From the NCBI RefSeq assembly GCF_001499905.1, contig NZ_LQIS01000004.1, positions 62,001 through 126,000 on the forward strand: DNA of 64,000 nt. The letters are read 5' to 3'. The stretch comes from Mycobacterium sp. GA-1285 (GTDB taxonomy: Bacteria; Actinomycetota; Actinomycetes; Mycobacteriales; Mycobacteriaceae). The position numbers and the translations under genes are program-made. A model generated the notes under the pieces. The model ran no database searches and was not told the origin of the DNA. It saw nothing but the letters and a program-made list of their open reading frames with translations. This document shows positions 19,037 through 29,198 of the stretch, piece after piece (position 1 is the first letter of the stretch; every line of letters starts with the position of its first letter).

Positions 19037-19603
19037 ATGGGCAAACTCATCTATGGCTTCAACGTGTCGGTCGACGGATACATCGCCGACGCACAAGGCA
19101 ACATCGACTGGAGCGATCCGAGCGAGGAACTGCACCGGTACTGGAACGACTTCGAGCGCGAGACCGCCGTGTCGTTCTACGGGCGGCGGCTTTACGAACT
19201 GATGTCCGCGTACTGGCCGACCGCCGATAAGGCCCCGGACGCCACCCCGTTGATCGTCGACTTCGCCCGCATCTGGCGCGACATGCCCAAGGTCGTGTTT
19301 TCGCGCACCCTGCAGTCCGTCGACTGGAACTCCCGCCTGGAACGCGGCTACCCCGTCGAGGTGGTGACGAAGCTGAAAGCCGAAACCGACGGCAATCTAG
19401 AAGTGGCCAGCGCGACGCTTGCCGCACCGGTCGTGCAGGCCGGACTGGTGGACGAGTACCGCCTCGTCATCGCACCGACCGCTGTCGGCGGCGGCATCCC
19501 GTTCTTCCCGACCCTGCCGTCATGGATCTCGCTGCGACTGTTGGAGAACCGCACCTTCCCCGGTGGCGCCGTGCTGTTGCGCTACGAGGCGAAACACGAC
19601 TGA
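19037..19603 (+). CDS. RibD C-terminal / dihydrofolate reductase family protein
   Basis: A 188-residue protein beginning MGKLIYGFNVSVDGYIAD, the usual opening of RibD-C/DHFR-like reductases. It also has FYGRRLYELMSAYWP, DMPKVVFSRTL and the nucleotide-binding-region strand AAPVVQAGLVDEYRLVIAP. Members use NADPH to reduce pteridine- or flavin-pathway compounds, though many small stand-alone copies have no known substrate. The open frame extends upstream to 18614 but overlaps the giant gene; the ATG at 19037 matches the family start. It is not near folate or riboflavin genes. Confidence 0.82.
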   Translation: MGKLIYGFNVSVDGYIADAQGNIDWSDPSEELHRYWNDFERETAVSFYGRRLYELMSAYWPTADKAPDATPLIVDFARIWRDMPKVVFSRTLQSVDWNSRLERGYPVEVVTKLKAETDGNLEVASATLAAPVVQAGLVDEYRLVIAPTAVGGGIPFFPTLPSWISLRLLENRTFPGGAVLLRYEAKHD

Positions 19604-19625
19604 TCCCACACCCCAATTGTGAAAG

Positions 19626-19656
19626 CAGCGACGAAAACTCGACGAAACCGTCGCTG
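19626..19656. terminator. Hairpin between convergent genes
   Basis: CAGCGACG and CGTCGCTG form a perfect 8-bp stem with a 15-base loop, 22 bp after the reductase stop and 50 bp beyond the convergent MBL gene's end. There is no U-tract, which is common for mycobacterial terminators. It could serve either gene. Confidence 0.45.
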
Positions 19657-19705
19657 GTTGCACAAACGAGATCCGCCGCCGCCGGTCCCAGGCGCACCGT
19701 CGCGT

Positions 19706-20368
19706 CTACGACGGCACGGTCGCCAACGCCTGCGCCACGCAGTCGGCCCACCGCCGCGAGTCCACCGCCATCCACGCCGTCTCACCACCGAACGCGCTGG
19801 AGATCACGACATCGGGGGCGACAGTGCCCAACAACTGCACACTTTCGCGCAGCTGATGTGCGTCACCACGGCCCGGCACCAGAAAGGTCGCCCACGTTCC
19901 CGAGGCCGTGGGGAACATCGTGTCACCGGTGAACAGGTAACGCTCACCCGTCACGCCGGTCACGAGATAGCTTGTGCTGCCGCGTGAATGGCCTGGGGTG
20001 GGTATCGCCTCGACACCGTTGTCGTCGATGTGCCGGGTGGTGCCGATGCCCACGTCGACGCGCGCGTGCTTGGTGATCGCGTCGAGTTCCGCCTCCGGCG
20101 CGTGCAACCGGCGCCCGAACCGTTCCTCGATGCGTTTCAGGTTCGGTCCCGCCTCGTCGAGATGCGACAGATACTGCGCGCTGATGCCACCCAAACTATC
20201 GATCGCATCGAAGTCAGCCTCGGAAGCCGGACTGTAGAACAGCACGTTGCCGCTCGGCCCACGCCACAGGTAGGCGTGCGTGGTGAGCCCGGGGAACGGC
20301 GTGTCCGTCCGCGTCTGCCAGAGGTCGTCTCGAATCCGGGTCAGATCATGCGTGGTTGAAGTGGTCAT
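19706..20368 (-). CDS. MBL-fold metallo-hydrolase, first metal motif degenerate
   Basis: A 220-residue metallo-beta-lactamase-fold protein. The second metal His is in PTPGHSRGSTSYL near residue 125 and the bridging Asp in FTGDTMFP near residue 148. The position of the usual HxHxDH motif reads SHLDEAGP, so two of the expected His residues are missing. Such variants exist and may be non-hydrolytic or use altered metal binding. No signal peptide. Upstream lies a divergent secreted protein gene. Function cannot be narrowed further. Confidence 0.72.
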   Translation of the reverse strand: MTTSTTHDLTRIRDDLWQTRTDTPFPGLTTHAYLWRGPSGNVLFYSPASEADFDAIDSLGGISAQYLSHLDEAGPNLKRIEERFGRRLHAPEAELDAITKHARVDVGIGTTRHIDDNGVEAIPTPGHSRGSTSYLVTGVTGERYLFTGDTMFPTASGTWATFLVPGRGDAHQLRESVQLLGTVAPDVVISSAFGGETAWMAVDSRRWADCVAQALATVPS

Positions 20369-20447
20369 GCATTGACTCTGCGACCTAAACCATTGTTGAG
20401 GTCAAGATTCCTATCCGAACGTCCCATCCGAATGTCACCATCGAAGG

Positions 20448-20822
20448 ATGGCGCGCTCACACCTCGCCGTCCTCACCGCGGTCCTGACAACCGCGGCCTC
20501 GATCGCCGTCGCGCCCAACGCGTCGGCCGTGTGCTATTCCGCCGACTGCGTGCCCAACGTCGCCCGCAATGTCGTGGAGGGGACGCCCTGTAAGCCCGGC
20601 AAGTATTTCAATTACGGACTCGGTCCAGACGGCGCAACGTTCGTCTGCAACAGGGTGGGCGTCTGGACGCCCGCCGGGCCGCTGATCGGTATCCACAATG
20701 TCGCGATGGACTGCCCCGGACAAGACCTGTCGGCTCAAGGCTCCGACGGTGTGGCGTTCGTGTGTACCGACATGGGCGGCGGCCACCTACGCTGGGCCCA
20801 CCGCATCGACACCGCTGAGTGA
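20448..20822 (+). CDS. Secreted cysteine-containing hypothetical protein
   Basis: A 124-residue protein with a signal peptide (MARSHLAVLTAVLTTAASIAVA, then NASAV as the likely cleavage site). The mature chain of about 97 residues has six cysteines (VCYSADCVP, TPCKPG, FVCNRV, MDCPGQ, FVCTDM), enough for three disulfides. The segments DGATFVCNRVGVW and DGVAFVCTDMGGG look like an internal duplication. No enzyme motif. It stops exactly where the convergent hydrolase gene ends. Probably an exported mycobacterial protein of unknown role. Confidence 0.68.
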   Translation: MARSHLAVLTAVLTTAASIAVAPNASAVCYSADCVPNVARNVVEGTPCKPGKYFNYGLGPDGATFVCNRVGVWTPAGPLIGIHNVAMDCPGQDLSAQGSDGVAFVCTDMGGGHLRWAHRIDTAE

Positions 20823-21476
20823 TCAGAAGGCGACGGCGATCCGGCCGGCCACGTCGGACGCCACGGCAAGAGACACCTCGTCGGATGCGGGTGAGTAGCG
20901 GTCGGCTGCAGCGTCGTAGGTCGCCCCGGCGATCGAGCCGTGATCGGCCTCCAATACGGCGACCGAGACCGGCCAACCATTGCGCTCCAGTGTCGAGGCG
21001 AACTCTTGGCTGGCCTCAACGGGTATGACGTCGTCGTGCGCACCGTGCAACAGCGTGAACGCCACGGGCTTTCCGTCCAGCGACGCGGGCAGCGACGTCC
21101 CGCTGACCGGGTCGGGCACCATGAACGCCCCCGCCAGGCATACGGTGTGGACCACGTCGAACTGCCGGGCGTGAATCGTCAGCCCCGCCGCAGCCAGTCC
21201 GCCCATCGACCATCCGACGACAACCAACGGCGCGTCGCCGGCGCGCTCTCGGGCATGTGTAGCCGAGGCCAGAAGGTCGGCACGGCCACGATCGTCGGCG
21301 TGTGAGTCCCAGTCGGCCAACACCACCGCCAGTCCGTGCCCGTGCACCCGGTCGGCGAGCGGCCGCATCGCGGCGCGCGAATCGGTCTGCGCGCCGTGCC
21401 ACATCAGGACCGTCGGTTGCGCGGGATCACCGAAGACGTCTGCGGACCTGCCGGGGGAGTACTCGACGGTGTGCAT
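20823..21476 (-). CDS. Alpha/beta hydrolase
   Basis: A 217-residue alpha/beta hydrolase read from the ATG at 21476; an in-frame start at 21509 is possible. The oxyanion strand LMWHGAQTD is near residue 25, the nucleophile elbow GWSMGGLAA near 88, an acidic residue in HGAHDDVIPVEAS near 145 and the His in EADHGSIAG near 178. Small size and layout resemble dienelactone-hydrolase or acyl-esterase types. It lies 36 bp downstream of the amidotransferase gene on the same strand and may share its transcript. Substrate unknown. Confidence 0.75.
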   Translation of the reverse strand: MHTVEYSPGRSADVFGDPAQPTVLMWHGAQTDSRAAMRPLADRVHGHGLAVVLADWDSHADDRGRADLLASATHARERAGDAPLVVVGWSMGGLAAAGLTIHARQFDVVHTVCLAGAFMVPDPVSGTSLPASLDGKPVAFTLLHGAHDDVIPVEASQEFASTLERNGWPVSVAVLEADHGSIAGATYDAAADRYSPASDEVSLAVASDVAGRIAVAF

Positions 21477-21512
21477 CACCCTGGAGTGCCCCGGCAACCC
21501 GATGCCCAACCG

Positions 21513-22250
21513 TCAGCGTGCATACCGGTTGACGAACCGGCGCAGGATGGTGTGCGGATAACGGACATCCCATTGGCGCACAGCCTCTTTCAACACTTCC
21601 GCGGACTCGGGCGGAAAGTATCCGTAGTCCTTGTAGACGTTGATGCGGGTGATCACTCCGTCGAGGTCCAGTTCGGGATGGAACTGCGTGGCGTACACGT
21701 GACGCCCCACCCGAAACGCCTGGACCGGGCAGTCCGGTGACCACGCGAGGCGTTCGACGCCGGGCGGAAGCGAGGTGGCGCCTTCGCGATGGCCGCCGTA
21801 GGCGTCGAAAACCTCCGGCACCTCGGCGAACAGTTCGTCGTCGCGGCCAGCCGACGTGACGGTGACGGTCAGCCCGCCGACCGGTTCCGGATGTGTGCGG
21901 TCCACCGTGGCGCCGATGACCGTCCCAAGCGTGCCGACGCCATAACAGCAGCCGAGAAACGGGTAATCGCGGTCGACGATGCGCCCGATGAGTTCCAGTA
22001 GCTCTTCCTCGACCCGCCGCTGCGTGGCCGACTTCGTCTCGACGGGATCGCTGACGTTGTAGGGCCCGCCGCCGAGGATGACTCCGGACCAGTCGTCGAG
22101 GTCGATGCGTCCCAGGGCTTCATGGGTCAACCGGATCCGGTGCATGCCGGTGGAATCGAGGCCGGCGAATCGCATCATCGCCCGGTACTCGTCGTCGGCG
22201 GCTTCATCCTCTCCCCGGATGGACAGCAACAGAAACGGCGTAGACGGCAC
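21513..22250 (-). CDS. Class I glutamine amidotransferase-like protein
   Basis: A 245-residue single-domain class I amidotransferase read from the GTG at 22250 (VPSTPFLLLSIRGED). The frame is open to 22289. The Cys nucleophile sits in PFLGCCYGVG near residue 98, in the usual elbow context, and the His-x-Glu pair in YATQFHPELD near residue 190. These form the glutaminase triad that releases ammonia from glutamine. Stand-alone members may be GMP-synthase-like or hydrolyse gamma-glutamyl compounds. No synthetase partner lies nearby. It is followed by the hydrolase gene at 20823-21476. Confidence 0.8.
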   Translation of the reverse strand: MPSTPFLLLSIRGEDEAADDEYRAMMRFAGLDSTGMHRIRLTHEALGRIDLDDWSGVILGGGPYNVSDPVETKSATQRRVEEELLELIGRIVDRDYPFLGCCYGVGTLGTVIGATVDRTHPEPVGGLTVTVTSAGRDDELFAEVPEVFDAYGGHREGATSLPPGVERLAWSPDCPVQAFRVGRHVYATQFHPELDLDGVITRINVYKDYGYFPPESAEVLKEAVRQWDVRYPHTILRRFVNRYAR

Positions 22251-22316
22251 GACACCCCGCGAGCCCGATGAGCCCGCGGGGTGCCGCATGCCGTTACCGA
22301 CGATCAGACTCGCCTG

Positions 22317-24593
<2,277 letters not shown>

Positions 24594-25049
24594 TCACGGT
24601 TGTGATCGGGAAACCTGCGATACCAAACACTCTGGGCACAAGCCCCAGTAGATGACCTCGGCCTCGTCGAGAACGAATCCGTCCAACGCGCCGTTGGGGT
24701 CCGACGGTGTCAGGCAGGGCGCGTCGCCCACGGCGCAGTCGATGTCGGCGATGACGCCACACGACCGGCACACCACGTGATGGTGGTTGTCGCCAACGCG
24801 CGACTCGTAGCGGGCGACTGAACCGGACGGTTGGATCTTGCGCACCAGCCCCGCGGTGGTGAGCGCGGCGAGCACGTCGTAAACCGCCTGTCGCGAGACG
24901 TCGGGGAGGGCACAACGCACCGCGCTGAAGATCGTCTCCGTATCGGCGTGGGGGCGTCCGTACACCGCCTCCAGCACCGCAAGCCGCGGGCGGGTCACAC
25001 GAAGATCGGCCGCGCGTAGCCGATCCGCGTAGTCGGGCGTAGGGGACAC
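24594..25049 (-). CDS. furA: Fur-family regulator FurA
   Basis: A 151-residue Fur-family repressor starting at a GTG (25049). The N-terminal winged helix contains LRVTRPRLAVLEAV and DVSRQAVYDVLAAL. The metal-binding half has NHHHVVCRSCG near residue 90 with a CxxC, and a second CxxC in GLCPECLV near residue 137. It sits directly upstream of katG, as in Mycobacterium tuberculosis and M. smegmatis, where FurA represses its own operon. Metal and peroxide response here is inferred from those orthologues. Confidence 0.95.
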   Translation of the reverse strand: MSPTPDYADRLRAADLRVTRPRLAVLEAVYGRPHADTETIFSAVRCALPDVSRQAVYDVLAALTTAGLVRKIQPSGSVARYESRVGDNHHHVVCRSCGVIADIDCAVGDAPCLTPSDPNGALDGFVLDEAEVIYWGLCPECLVSQVSRSQP

Positions 25050-25055
25050 GCTGCC

Positions 25056-25084
25056 AATATGCGCTGTTTTCTGGAATCAGTCAA
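25056..25084 (-). promoter_or_regulatory. furA-katG promoter
   Basis: On the minus strand, TTGACT (25084-25079), a 17-base spacer and CATATT (25061-25056) form a near-consensus promoter. The -10 box ends 6 bases before the furA GTG, so the transcript is close to leaderless. The spacer contains the AT-rich sequence GATTCCAGAAAAC, similar to the mapped FurA operator of other mycobacteria. Confidence 0.75.
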
Positions 25085-25341
25085 GACTCGGTGCAAGACT
25101 TGTTCCAACGGCGTGTCGGGCAAGTTTCCACCGACGTTGCTGTCGTCGCCGAAGTGCCTCGTTACCAACGCTTTCGAATGTCGCGCGCCGCAGGATGCGC
25201 ACTTTTGGTGCGTGAACACCGGGCGGTCGCGCTGCTACCCTTCGCTGGCTGCCGGGTCTGTGGTCAGGGGAGTGGACCACCCGGTGAGTGTCCTCAGTCG
25301 ATACCCGAACGAAACGCTACGGACTTCGCGAAGAGAGTGTT

Positions 25342-26559
25342 GTGCGCACTGGAGAAATCAAGGCCCTTTCCGGCCTGCGCATCATCGCCGCCGTATGGGT
25401 CGTGCTCTTTCACTTCCGGCCACTGCTCGAGCAGACCATGCCGGGGTTCCGCTCGGCGTTGGCCCCAGTGCTCGACTGCGGCGCCCAGGGAGTCGACCTG
25501 TTCTTCCTGCTGAGCGGGTTCGTGCTGACGTGGAACTATCTCGACCGCATGGGACCGTCGTTCGAGTGGCGAGCCATCCTGCGTTTCCTGTGGCTTCGGC
25601 TGGCCCGCGTCTGGCCGGTCTACCTGGTGACGATGCATCTGGCGGCCTTGTGGATCATCTTCACCCTGCAGGTCGGACACGTGCCGTCACCGGCGGCCGA
25701 GACACTGACGGCCACCAACTATCTGCGCCAAGCGCTGATGGTCCAACTGTGGTTCGTGCCTTATTTCGACGGCTCCAGCTGGGACGGGCCCGCCTGGTCG
25801 ATCAGCGCGGAGTGGTTGGCCTATCTGCTTTTCGGCGTTCTGATCCTGGTGATCTTCCGAATCGCTCGGTCGACGCGGGCGCGGGGCCTGATAGCGCTGG
25901 CCTTCGTCGCCGTGATGCCGCCGATCCTGCTTCTGGTGGCGTCCGGACAGTTCTACACCCCGTGGAGTTGGCTACCGCGGATCGTCATGCAGTTCACCGC
26001 GGGCGCGCTGATCGCTGCGGCGGTCCGCAAGCTCGACCCGAGCGATCAGGCTCGGCGCGCCGCCGGGTACGCCGCACTACTCCTCGTCGTCGCGATCGTC
26101 GCGATTCTGTATCGGCTCGATGCACATCCGCTGCCGAAGATCGTCGACGGCGCCGGCCTGGTCGATGTGCTGTTCGTGCCGCTGCTGTTCGCATTGGCGA
26201 TCGGCGCCGGGTCCGTGCCCTGGCTTCTCTCACGCAGTCCGGTCGTGTATCTCGGACACGTGTCGTTCAGCCTCTACATGGTTCACGAATTGGTGCACAC
26301 CACCTGGAACTGGATGGTGGAGCAATTCGGGCTGCGCCTGTCATCGGACTTCACGGGCAAGCTCATAATGGTTGCCTTGCTTGGCACCGCGCTGATCGGC
26401 GCGGCCATGCTGTACCACTTTGTCGAGGAGCCCGCCCGAAAATGGATGCGCAGCATGATGAACGGCCCCACCGCGTCGGCCTCGAATGCGCCGGGCAAGT
26501 TGCACACCGTGTCTCGGCCGCCCGAACGGTCCGAGGCGATGACGGCCCGCGCCGGGTGA
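25342..26559 (+). CDS. Acyltransferase family 3 (OafA/YrhL-like) membrane protein
   Basis: About 405 residues from the GTG at 25342 (VRTGEIKALSGLRI); a GTG at 25288 is an alternative. The N-terminal ALSGLRIIAAVWVVLFHF motif, VDLFFLLSGFVLTWNY and a run of about ten hydrophobic segments are typical of integral membrane O-acyltransferases. They move acyl groups to sugars or lipids at the cell envelope. The late segment PVVYLGHVSFSLYMVHELVH is also a family signature. The stop overlaps the start of an SGNH lipoprotein gene by 4 bases, so the two are surely translated together. Confidence 0.85.
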   Translation: MRTGEIKALSGLRIIAAVWVVLFHFRPLLEQTMPGFRSALAPVLDCGAQGVDLFFLLSGFVLTWNYLDRMGPSFEWRAILRFLWLRLARVWPVYLVTMHLAALWIIFTLQVGHVPSPAAETLTATNYLRQALMVQLWFVPYFDGSSWDGPAWSISAEWLAYLLFGVLILVIFRIARSTRARGLIALAFVAVMPPILLLVASGQFYTPWSWLPRIVMQFTAGALIAAAVRKLDPSDQARRAAGYAALLLVVAIVAILYRLDAHPLPKIVDGAGLVDVLFVPLLFALAIGAGSVPWLLSRSPVVYLGHVSFSLYMVHELVHTTWNWMVEQFGLRLSSDFTGKLIMVALLGTALIGAAMLYHFVEEPARKWMRSMMNGPTASASNAPGKLHTVSRPPERSEAMTARAG

Positions 26560-27296
26560 CGACGCTTCTCACGCGCCTGTTCTCACGGCCCCACGCCGGT
26601 GCGGTGAGGAGCACCCTGACCGTCGCGGTGGCGATCGCCATACTCCTGGTCACCGGTTGTCAGCTCTCGAAGCCGATGGAGCACAAGGAGATCGACGCGC
26701 TCAGCTTCGCGCTCAACCGCATCGCGGTGATCGGCGACTCGTACACGACCGGCGGTCCGGAAGGCGGGCTCGGCGAGAAATCCTGGACCACCCTAGCCTG
26801 GCAGATTCTGGCCGCGCAGGGATTGTCCACGACGGCTGACGTCGGCGCCGAGGGCGGAGCGGGCTACGGCACCCGCGGCAACCGGGGCAGCCTGTTCGAG
26901 GATCTGACCGCCGCGACGGTGAAACCCGACGACACGCTGGTGGTGTTCTTCGGTTCACGCAACGACCAGAACGTCGACCCCACTCAGTTGTCGGTCCTCG
27001 TCTACGGCACGTTCCGGTTGGCACGGCGCATCGCGCCGTCCGCGCGATTCCTGGTGATCGGACCACCGTGGCCCACCGCAGACGTCCCCGCCACGATCGT
27101 CCGCATCCGCGACACACTCAAGTATCAGGCCGAAGTGGCGGGTGCGACATTCGTCGACCCGATCGCCGCCCGCTGGTTTGTGGACCGGCCCGAGCTGATC
27201 GGCCCCGACGGCGTTCACCCCACCGACGCCGGTCACAGCTACATGGCGGAGAAGATCGCGCCGCTGATCGGCGCGCAGCTGCCGCGGCGGATCTGA
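26556..27296 (+). CDS. SGNH/GDSL-like lipoprotein
   Basis: A 246-residue exported protein beginning at a GTG (26556) that overlaps the acyltransferase stop. A hydrophobic N-terminus ends in LLVTGCQLS, a lipobox, so it is likely a lipoprotein. The SGNH blocks are RIAVIGDSYTTG (nucleophile Ser), GAGYGTRGNRG, FFGSRNDQN (Asn) and PDGVHPTDAGHSYM (Asp-x-x-His). It probably hydrolyses or transfers an acyl ester outside the membrane. In many OafA proteins this domain is fused to the membrane part; here it is a separate overlapping gene. Confidence 0.82.
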   Translation: MTTLLTRLFSRPHAGAVRSTLTVAVAIAILLVTGCQLSKPMEHKEIDALSFALNRIAVIGDSYTTGGPEGGLGEKSWTTLAWQILAAQGLSTTADVGAEGGAGYGTRGNRGSLFEDLTAATVKPDDTLVVFFGSRNDQNVDPTQLSVLVYGTFRLARRIAPSARFLVIGPPWPTADVPATIVRIRDTLKYQAEVAGATFVDPIAARWFVDRPELIGPDGVHPTDAGHSYMAEKIAPLIGAQLPRRI

Positions 27297-27317
27297 TCCG
27301 TCCTATCGTTGCTGATC

Positions 27318-28667
27318 GTGCGACTCGGTGGACGCCTTTACCAGCTGCTGACCCGGGTGATGTCGCTGCGCATCATCGTCATCGTCGCGGCGCTGTCGGT
27401 CGTCGCACTGGTGATCACGTTGGGTGCGTGGGTGTGGTTCGGCGTCACCAACGACCAGTACAGCCAGCTGGACCGTCGCCTCGACTCGGTGAGCAGCCTC
27501 GGCGACATCAGTGAGCTGCTGCGCACCGCACAACAGGCCGACCTGAACCCACCCATCCCGGACGGCGGCCTGGTGCGCACCGCCCGCGTCGGCGGGGTCA
27601 CGGTCTCCATACCGGAGAACATCGTGTTGCCGCGGTTCGACGTGGGTTACGCCGACACCACCATCGACGGAGTCGAGTACCGGGTTCGGACGTTCACCGC
27701 CGGCGGTGCCTTGATCGCGATCGGCGCACCGCTCGCCGAGACTCAACGCCGCATCGACGAACTGCACCGACGCGTGCTGCTGATCTGCGGAGGCGTCATC
27801 GTCGGCACCGTGCTCGTCGGCTGGGTCATGTGGTCGATCATGATCAACCCGTTCCGTCTGCTCGCCCAGCAGGCGCGCGCGATCAACGCTCAGTCCAAAC
27901 CCGAAGAGGTTCAGGTGCGCGGCGTGCAGGAGGCCGTCGAGATCGCCGAAGCCGTCGAGGGGATGCTCGCCCGTATCGGCGATGAGCAGCAGCGAACGCG
28001 AGCGGCACTGGAGTCGGCGCGAGACTTCGCCGCGGTGGCTTCGCACGAACTTCGCACACCCCTGACCGCCATGCGCACCAACCTCGAGGTGCTCTCCACG
28101 CTTCAGATGGGCGACGAGCAACGCCAGGAGGTGATCGCCGACGTCATGCGCACCCAGAGCCGGATCGAGGCCACACTCACCGCGTTGGAGCGGCTCGCGC
28201 AGGGCGAACTGACCACGGTCGACGACTTCGTCCCCGTCGACATCACCGAACTGCTGGACCGGGCCGCACATGACGCGATGCGCAACTATCCGGGGCTGAA
28301 GGTGTCGCTGTCGTCATCGACGACGGTGCTGATGATCGGACTGCCCGCCGGGCTGCGACTCGTCGTCGACAACGCGATCACCAACGCGGTCAAGCACGGC
28401 GGCGCCACCGAAATCCGGCTCGGCACAGTCGCTTCCGGTGAAGGCGTGCAGATCACCGTCGACGACAACGGTTCCGGGATACCCGAGGACGAACGCGCCG
28501 CGGTGTTCGAGCGGTTCTCCCGCGGCTCGACGGCCGCGCGATCCGGATCGGGGCTGGGCCTGGCGTTGGTGGCTCAGCAGGCCGAACTGCACGGGGGCGC
28601 CGCCGCGATGGAGGCCAGCCCGCTCGGCGGGGCACGGCTGGTGTTGCGGCTGCCCGCGCCGAGTTGA
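27318..28667 (+). CDS. PrrB-like sensor histidine kinase without adjacent regulator
   Basis: About 449 residues from a GTG at 27318 (TTG at 27309 possible). Two membrane segments (about residues 15-42 and 150-172) flank an extracytoplasmic domain with GYADTTIDGVEYRVRT. A HAMP linker follows, then HisKA with ASHELRTPLTAM (His243), and HATPase with DNAITNAVKHGG, DDNGSGIPEDER and SGSGLGLALV. The kinase core is very similar to mycobacterial PrrB as I remember it. No response regulator gene is beside it: upstream is the SGNH gene, downstream an SRPBCC gene. It may act on PrrA or another distant partner. Confidence 0.85.
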   Translation: MRLGGRLYQLLTRVMSLRIIVIVAALSVVALVITLGAWVWFGVTNDQYSQLDRRLDSVSSLGDISELLRTAQQADLNPPIPDGGLVRTARVGGVTVSIPENIVLPRFDVGYADTTIDGVEYRVRTFTAGGALIAIGAPLAETQRRIDELHRRVLLICGGVIVGTVLVGWVMWSIMINPFRLLAQQARAINAQSKPEEVQVRGVQEAVEIAEAVEGMLARIGDEQQRTRAALESARDFAAVASHELRTPLTAMRTNLEVLSTLQMGDEQRQEVIADVMRTQSRIEATLTALERLAQGELTTVDDFVPVDITELLDRAAHDAMRNYPGLKVSLSSSTTVLMIGLPAGLRLVVDNAITNAVKHGGATEIRLGTVASGEGVQITVDDNGSGIPEDERAAVFERFSRGSTAARSGSGLGLALVAQQAELHGGAAAMEASPLGGARLVLRLPAPS

Positions 28668-28685
28668 GCTGGCTACGATTCCAAG

Positions 28686-29117
28686 ATGGCCAAGCTCGAG
28701 TTGTCGCGTCAGCTCACGCTGAGTCCGCAGGACGCGTGGGAGCACGTATCGGATCTCAACGCGTTGGGGGACTGGCTGGTCATGCACGAAGGCTGGCGTA
28801 GCGAGTTGCCCGATGAGTTGACGGTCGGCACCACGATCGTGGGCGTCGCGGGGGCCAAGGGGTTGCGCAACCGCGTCACCTGGACCATCCAGAAGTTCGA
28901 CCCGCCCAAGCTGATCGAGGTCACGGGAAAAGGTGTCGGCGGCACCAAGTACGGGCTCACGATGAAGGTCGCGCCGGTCGACACCGGCTCGGCGTTCACC
29001 CTCACCCTCAACCTCGGGGGAGCGCCGCTGTTCGGTCCCATCGGAGCGACGGCGGCCCGCGCGGTCAGAGGCGACATCGAACGTTCGATCCGCAAATTCG
29101 AAGAGCTCTACGGCTGA
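28686..29117 (+). CDS. SRPBCC (START/Bet v1-like) family protein
   Basis: A 143-residue protein beginning [20 protein letters not shown], with [30 protein letters not shown] and [16 protein letters not shown] in order. The pattern fits the SRPBCC ligand-binding fold and resembles Rv0910 of M. tuberculosis, reported as the toxin of an atypical toxin-antitoxin pair. No antitoxin-like gene is adjacent here: an unrelated kinase precedes and an aldehyde dehydrogenase follows. A lipid- or polyketide-binding role is equally plausible. Confidence 0.75.
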   Translation: MAKLELSRQLTLSPQDAWEHVSDLNALGDWLVMHEGWRSELPDELTVGTTIVGVAGAKGLRNRVTWTIQKFDPPKLIEVTGKGVGGTKYGLTMKVAPVDTGSAFTLTLNLGGAPLFGPIGATAARAVRGDIERSIRKFEELYG

Positions 29118-29198
29118 AACACCGGGCCGCGTGGCCGCATTTGCATAACGCGGTTGATCGTGATTTCAGCGGGTACCACGCTTCGCGTGTCGCAGACC

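Noticed and set aside
25059..26555. Upstream part of the 745-codon frame that contains the SGNH lipoprotein
   Set aside because: Antisense-like Arg-rich sequence over the acyltransferase gene; only the region from 26556 is coding.
28686..29117. SRPBCC gene as an Rv0909/Rv0910-type toxin-antitoxin pair
   Set aside because: The fold resembles Rv0910, but no antitoxin-like gene is adjacent.
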